Assembly: GCF_003217495.1 (NCBI RefSeq)
Contig: NZ_QJSW01000014.1
Coordinates: forward strand, 89,464-153,463
DNA: 64,000 nt
Origin: Paenibacillus barcinonensis
GTDB taxonomy: Bacteria > Bacillota > Bacilli > Paenibacillales > Paenibacillaceae
Direction of reading: 5' to 3'
The stretch's first letter is position 1. Every line of letters begins with the position of its first letter. The notes beneath the pieces are model-generated. The model made no database searches and was not told where the DNA came from. It saw only the letters and a program-made list of their open reading frames with translations. A program made the position numbers and the translations under genes. Shown here piece after piece: positions 60,523 to 64,000 of this stretch.

Positions 60523-61155
60523 ATGAAGGTAGCGATTTTCGGAGCAACTGGAGCGATTGGCAAGACGATTCTGTGGGAATTGATGGACCGTGGGCATGAG
60601 GTCACGGCCGTGGTGCGTAACCCTTCCAAAGTCGAGATGGTGCATGAACGCCTGCGTGTAGAGCAGGGAGATGTGCTGAACCCGGATCAGGTTGCTGATT
60701 TTTCAGCAGGTCAAGAAGCGGTCGTGAGTGCTTATGGGCCAAAGTTTGGTGAGGAGGAAGAACTGCTTGAAGTAACACGTTCACTGATTGAGGGCGTGCG
60801 CCGTGCCAATGCCGGGCGTCTGCTTGTTGTTGGCGGAGCAGGCAGTCTGTTGACAGATTCGGGTGAGATGCTGATGGATACTCCTGGATTCCCGGAGGAA
60901 ATCAAACCTCTTGCACAGGCTCATGCGGATGCTTATGGGCTTCTGGAAGAATCCAATATTCACTGGACGTATATGAGTCCGGCAGCAACAATCACGACAG
61001 GGCGGAGAACAGGTCAATTCCGGATTGGCATGAATCGTGTCATTACAGATGATCTGGGTGAAAGCAGCATCTCTGTTGGTGATTTTGCCGCAGCCTTGGT
61101 CGATGAGCTGGATGATCCGCAGTTTGTTCAAGCACGGTTTACGGTGGGGTATTAA
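60523..61155 (+). CDS. NAD(P)-binding NmrA/SDR-like protein
   Basis: The ATG at 60523 (AAGAGGGA 8 bases upstream) is preferred to 60493; 210 residues. MKVAIFGATGAIGKTILWEL is the dinucleotide-binding Gly motif of atypical SDRs, followed by RGHEVTAVVRNPSKV, VEQGDVLNPDQV and LLVVGGAGSLLTD. The family (COG2910) has no YxxxK catalytic pair; members are reductases or redox-sensing NADP-binding proteins. It is a single gene. Confidence 0.9.
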   Translation: MKVAIFGATGAIGKTILWELMDRGHEVTAVVRNPSKVEMVHERLRVEQGDVLNPDQVADFSAGQEAVVSAYGPKFGEEEELLEVTRSLIEGVRRANAGRLLVVGGAGSLLTDSGEMLMDTPGFPEEIKPLAQAHADAYGLLEESNIHWTYMSPAATITTGRRTGQFRIGMNRVITDDLGESSISVGDFAAALVDELDDPQFVQARFTVGY

Positions 61156-61502
61156 GCATACGTGATCTGTGTGGACAATTAATGTGGAAATTGTGATTAG
61201 ACCGTATGTCATGGCAAGTGAGGTAGATCAGGATATATAGGTAAGTGGGATCGTAGGTTAGTATAGGAAATATTATATTTTAACACATAGATAGACATGT
61301 TCTCAGCGCAGAGTAGGTAAGACGATGTATCTCTAAAGGCAGAACATGGAACGGGATAAATCATGAGTGCAATGATAATTAACGATATATGAATGAACGT
61401 AAAACACATGCGGCATGAATGATCAAAAACGAATAAGCATGGAAAGCCTGTGAGTTTGATGTTATAAGGATTGCTATTCATAAAGCGACCGGGGAGGGAT
61501 GA
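61156..61502. other. AT-rich gene-free gap upstream of nnr
   Basis: About 347 bp, clearly lower in GC than the gene that follows. No repeat or hairpin recognised. Confidence 0.4.
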
Positions 61503-63236
61503 GTGTTGTTTATCGTAACCGCTGATCAGATGCGGGCTGTAGACGAGTATACGATCCGGCAGCTGGGCATTCCTGCGGTCAGTCTGATGGAGAACGCAGG
61601 CAGAGCGATCGCCGAGGAAGTCATCAAGCTGTGCCGGGAAGCTCAGGGTGCAGGCAGTCAGGGCGAAGGCGATGGAATTCCGCACGGAAACGGTCAGGGG
61701 AAGGGCGATGTTGGGGGTTACGGCTGGCCTGATCATGGCCAGCGGAAAGAGGCATGGCGGGCACACACGGGGCCGAGCGATCATGCGTGTTACGGGAGCG
61801 ACATCCTCGCCGATCCGGCGCTGGTGATGGCGCATCCAGGGGATCAGCATTGGTACATGCTGATCGGCAAGGGCAACAATGGCGGCGACGGGCTGGTGGC
61901 GGCGCGCCATTTGGTTGAAGCGGGGCTGGGCGTGACGTTAGTCTACGCCGATGCCCCTGAGGCACTGCAAGGTGAAGCCGCAGTGCAACGGGATGCCGCT
62001 GCGAAGCTCGGCATGCCTGCCGTTGTGCACGGGTGCGAAGCCGTGGACTTTAGCCGGTGCACAGGCATCGTCGATGCACTGCTGGGCACCGGCTCCCGTG
62101 GAGCGCCGCGTGGAGCGTACGCGGCGTTGATTCGCGCGGCGAACGACAGCGGTAAGCCGGTCGTGTCTGCCGATGTGCCAAGCGGGCTGGACGCAGACAC
62201 CGGTGAGGTGTACGAGCCGTGCATTGAAGCCCGGGTGACTGTGTGTCTTGCGCTGCTGAAGCGCGGGCTGGTGCAGTACCCTGGCGCTTCTGCCGCGGGG
62301 CGCATCGTCGTGCGCGCCATCGGCATTCCCGCGCGGCTTGCGCCCGAGCATGGCCCCTCGGTCCGTCTGCTGACGGACGAGGTGCTGCGGGATGCGCTGC
62401 GCGTGGACACAGGCCGTCGCCGGGCACCGGACGGCCATAAAGGCACCTACGGCCATGTGTTACTGGCCGCAGGAAGCATGCCGATGAGCGGCGCTGGCCT
62501 GCTCTCGGCCAAAGCTGCGCTGCGCGCAGGCTGCGGGCTTGCCACATGGGCACTGCCCGCGGCACTGCTGCCGCATGTCATCGGCACTGTGCCCGAGCTT
62601 ATGCTCGCCGCTGCAGCCGATGGCGACAGCGGCGAATGGAACGCGGCTTCCGCCGCAGCGGTGCTGCGCCTTGCGCAAAGCCGCGACGTGCTTGCGACCG
62701 GCCCTGGCCTCGGCCGCTTCAAAGGCGACACCGACTGGCTGCGCCGTCTGTGGCAACAGACGGATCGTCCGCTCGTCATCGACGCGGACGCCCTCAACAT
62801 GCTGGCAGATGCAGGCCCGGATGGGCCACGCATCTGGGGCCAGCGCAGTGCGGCGACGATACTGACGCCGCACCCTGGCGAGATGGGCCGACTGCTGCGC
62901 ATGTCGACCCCCGAAGTGCAGCGTGACCGAATTGGACACGCTGCACGGTACGCCCGCGAGCAGGGCGTGACCCTTGTGCTCAAAGGAGCACGAACGGTCA
63001 TTGCAACGCCTTCCGGCGAGGCGTACATCAACACCACGGGCCACGCCGGCATGGCAACGGGCGGCGCCGGAGACGTGTTGACCGGCATCATCGCCGGTCT
63101 GCTTGCCCAAGGGCTAGACGCGGAGCAAGCCGCCGCGTTCGGTGTATACCTGCACGGACAGGCTGCCGAACGAGCAGCACTGCTACGCGGTGATCCGTCT
63201 TCCTTGATGGCAGGAGATATCATCGACGCACTGTGA
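61503..63236 (+). CDS. nnr: bifunctional NAD(P)H-hydrate epimerase / ADP-dependent NAD(P)H-hydrate dehydratase
   Basis: 577 residues from GTG 61503, or 576 from TTG 61506, which is better spaced from GGGGAGGG. Epimerase domain (about 1-290): VTADQMRAVDEYTI, MENAGRAIAEEV, GKGNNGGDGLVAARHL and VDALLGTGSRGAPRG. Dehydratase (YjeF_C) domain (about 300-575): KGTYGHVLLAAGSMPMSGAGLL, DADALNML, LTPHPGEMGRLL and GGAGDVLTGIIAG. It repairs damaged NAD(P)HX. Two oddities: about 65 extra Gly/Asp/His-rich residues (about 45-115) lie between the first helix and the GKGNNGGDG loop, and GC content is far higher than in neighbouring genes. Confidence 0.94.
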   Translation: MLFIVTADQMRAVDEYTIRQLGIPAVSLMENAGRAIAEEVIKLCREAQGAGSQGEGDGIPHGNGQGKGDVGGYGWPDHGQRKEAWRAHTGPSDHACYGSDILADPALVMAHPGDQHWYMLIGKGNNGGDGLVAARHLVEAGLGVTLVYADAPEALQGEAAVQRDAAAKLGMPAVVHGCEAVDFSRCTGIVDALLGTGSRGAPRGAYAALIRAANDSGKPVVSADVPSGLDADTGEVYEPCIEARVTVCLALLKRGLVQYPGASAAGRIVVRAIGIPARLAPEHGPSVRLLTDEVLRDALRVDTGRRRAPDGHKGTYGHVLLAAGSMPMSGAGLLSAKAALRAGCGLATWALPAALLPHVIGTVPELMLAAAADGDSGEWNAASAAAVLRLAQSRDVLATGPGLGRFKGDTDWLRRLWQQTDRPLVIDADALNMLADAGPDGPRIWGQRSAATILTPHPGEMGRLLRMSTPEVQRDRIGHAARYAREQGVTLVLKGARTVIATPSGEAYINTTGHAGMATGGAGDVLTGIIAGLLAQGLDAEQAAAFGVYLHGQAAERAALLRGDPSSLMAGDIIDAL

Positions 63237-63325
63237 GGAATATGATGTAAACAAACCAGCACGGTATGATCATACAAACAAAAGCATAAACGTTTAAATG
63301 TTCACCACATTATAGTATAAATATA

Positions 63326-63368
63326 TCCAAAAGGAGCCCCATCGAGATCATGGCAGGCTCCTTTTGGA
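63326..63368 (+). terminator. hairpin after nnr
   Basis: Perfect 13-bp arms TCCAAAAGGAGCC / GGCTCCTTTTGGA. The T4 run is inside the stem, so termination may be weak or bidirectional. Confidence 0.7.
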
Positions 63369-63487
63369 TGTTCGACGAACTTATAAAGCTAGCAACCTCA
63401 TTAACACCCTTTGTCTGACGTAACACCAATCTGGATACGTTGCAGCGGCCATAACCCTACTTATCCACCTGACTCCCTCAATCCAAG

Positions 63488-63543
63488 CATCGTACCATCA
63501 ACCCAACATCGTACCATCAACCCAACATCGTACCATCAACCCA
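63488..63543. repeat. three copies of a 19-bp tandem repeat
   Basis: CATCGTACCATCAACCCAA occurs at 63488, 63507 and 63526 (last base of the third copy differs). No gene overlaps it convincingly. Confidence 0.9.
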
Positions 63544-63657
63544 GCTCATCCACGCAACCGTCGTACATTCTATTAACCCGATCTACGATCTTACGCAGTT
63601 TTGACGAAGCAGCATTATTCAGCGCTACTCCCCATGTATTCAAAGTGGTAAAATTTT

Positions 63658-63850
63658 TAACGATCATGAGAAGCCTTATTTGGCACGTATTCACCCATTT
63701 TATTTTCTAACGATCTCAGGGAACCTTATTTCAATCATTTATTATAAAAATAATACAATTTCCTCCATTTTGACCCAAATAAGCTCTCTGGGGATCGTTA
63801 GAATTTCAAACGACTCAGAATCATGCAAATAAGCTCATCTGAGATCGTTG
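63658..63850. repeat. four-unit inverted array of the TAACGATCTC family
   Basis: Two forward 25-bp units (63658-63682, 63708-63732) and two reverse units (63776-63800, 63826-63850) share TAACGATC and CTTATTTG at their ends. The two units of each pair are exactly 50 bp apart, so the array is symmetric around about 63754. A degenerate pair occurs at 41648-41714. Confidence 0.8.
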
Positions 63851-63859
63851 CTATGAACG

Positions 63860-64000
63860 TTTTAGTCAAGCCCAACACAAAAATGCTGCGATTTTGCCCT
63901 AAGCTCTAAGCGCGGGGGTCCATATGCGAGCGACGGTTGGCACGCTGCTATCCGTGGGTTGGTTACCACATGTTATGCCTTCGTCAAGGAGAGCTTCTAC
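63860..64000. other. window end, unassigned
   Basis: GC-rich sequence from about 63910 to the edge. A frame on the - strand is open from the edge to a TAG near 63908 (34 codons), and a + strand ATG frame near 63923 is also open to the edge. Neither is recognisable. Confidence 0.3.

Noticed and set aside
63488..63543. Possible short CRISPR
   Set aside because: The copies are directly adjacent with no spacers, and there are no cas genes.
63411..63710. 99-codon open frame across the 19-bp repeats
   Set aside because: Low-complexity translation generated by the tandem repeat; no start signals.

Overview
The window reads as a chromosomal segment of a spore-forming, low-to-mid GC Firmicute, most likely Paenibacillus. 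The evidence is strong AGGAGG-type ribosome binding sites, frequent TTG/GTG starts, lipoprotein substrate-binding proteins, an S-layer-homology protein, a collagen-like (Gly-X-Thr) spore-surface-type protein, and intergenic hairpin repeats of a kind I associate with that genus. The genus is inferred from memory of families, not from a search.

Layout. 1-2.2 kb: pxpB-pxpC-pxpA (5-oxoprolinase), the first gene cut by the window edge. 2.3-3.5 kb: a Nudix hydrolase and a PNPOx-fold stress-type protein. 3.9-6.2 kb: a secreted 5'-nucleotidase/cyclic phosphodiesterase with a LysM domain. 6.4-11.2 kb: an EAL protein, a chemoreceptor and an ArsB-type permease. 11.6-15.5 kb: pstSCAB behind an 11-bp-phased Pho-box array. 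15.5-16.8 kb: TetR regulator plus HXXEE membrane protein. 17.0-20.4 kb: a two-component system whose response regulator is frameshifted in a G6 tract, plus a lipoprotein. 20.5-22.6 kb: collagen-like protein with 90-bp repeats. 22.7-24.8 kb: tandem glycine riboswitch and terminator ahead of L-serine dehydratase (sdaAB-sdaAA). 24.9-26.7 kb: cytoplasmic GH13 neopullulanase-type enzyme. 26.9-31.6 kb: two-component system with a LanFEG/BcrA-like ABC transporter. 31.9-34.6 kb: large PAS hybrid kinase. 34.8-44.4 kb: lactate dehydrogenase, HTH protein plus Ser/Thr-kinase-like protein, methionine aminopeptidase, zinc-free MDR oxidoreductase, CcdC-like protein, Rrf2 regulator plus nitroreductase, SLH protein. 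44.5-48.9 kb: an AraC-type remnant, then sbp-cysT-cysW and a YezD-like gene. 49-50.9 kb: membrane protein and GNAT. 60.5-63.2 kb: NAD(P)-binding protein and bifunctional Nnr (NAD(P)HX repair), followed by noncoding repeats.

The most interesting region is 50.95-60.2 kb: a compact single-strand cluster encoding a ribbon-helix-helix protein, an MFS exporter, a 45-residue lanthipeptide precursor, a three-domain lanthionine synthetase with an intact zinc site (class IV/LanL-like, 916 aa), a GNAT-like protein, a TPR protein with a degenerate NTPase-like N-terminus, and an S9 (prolyl-oligopeptidase family) peptidase, ending at an intrinsic terminator. Its upstream promoter carries five consecutive 7-bp units immediately after the -10, which could be the operator for the ribbon-helix-helix protein. 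The precursor has both cysteines before most of its Ser/Thr residues and has no proline, so the ring topology and the leader-removal step are both open questions.
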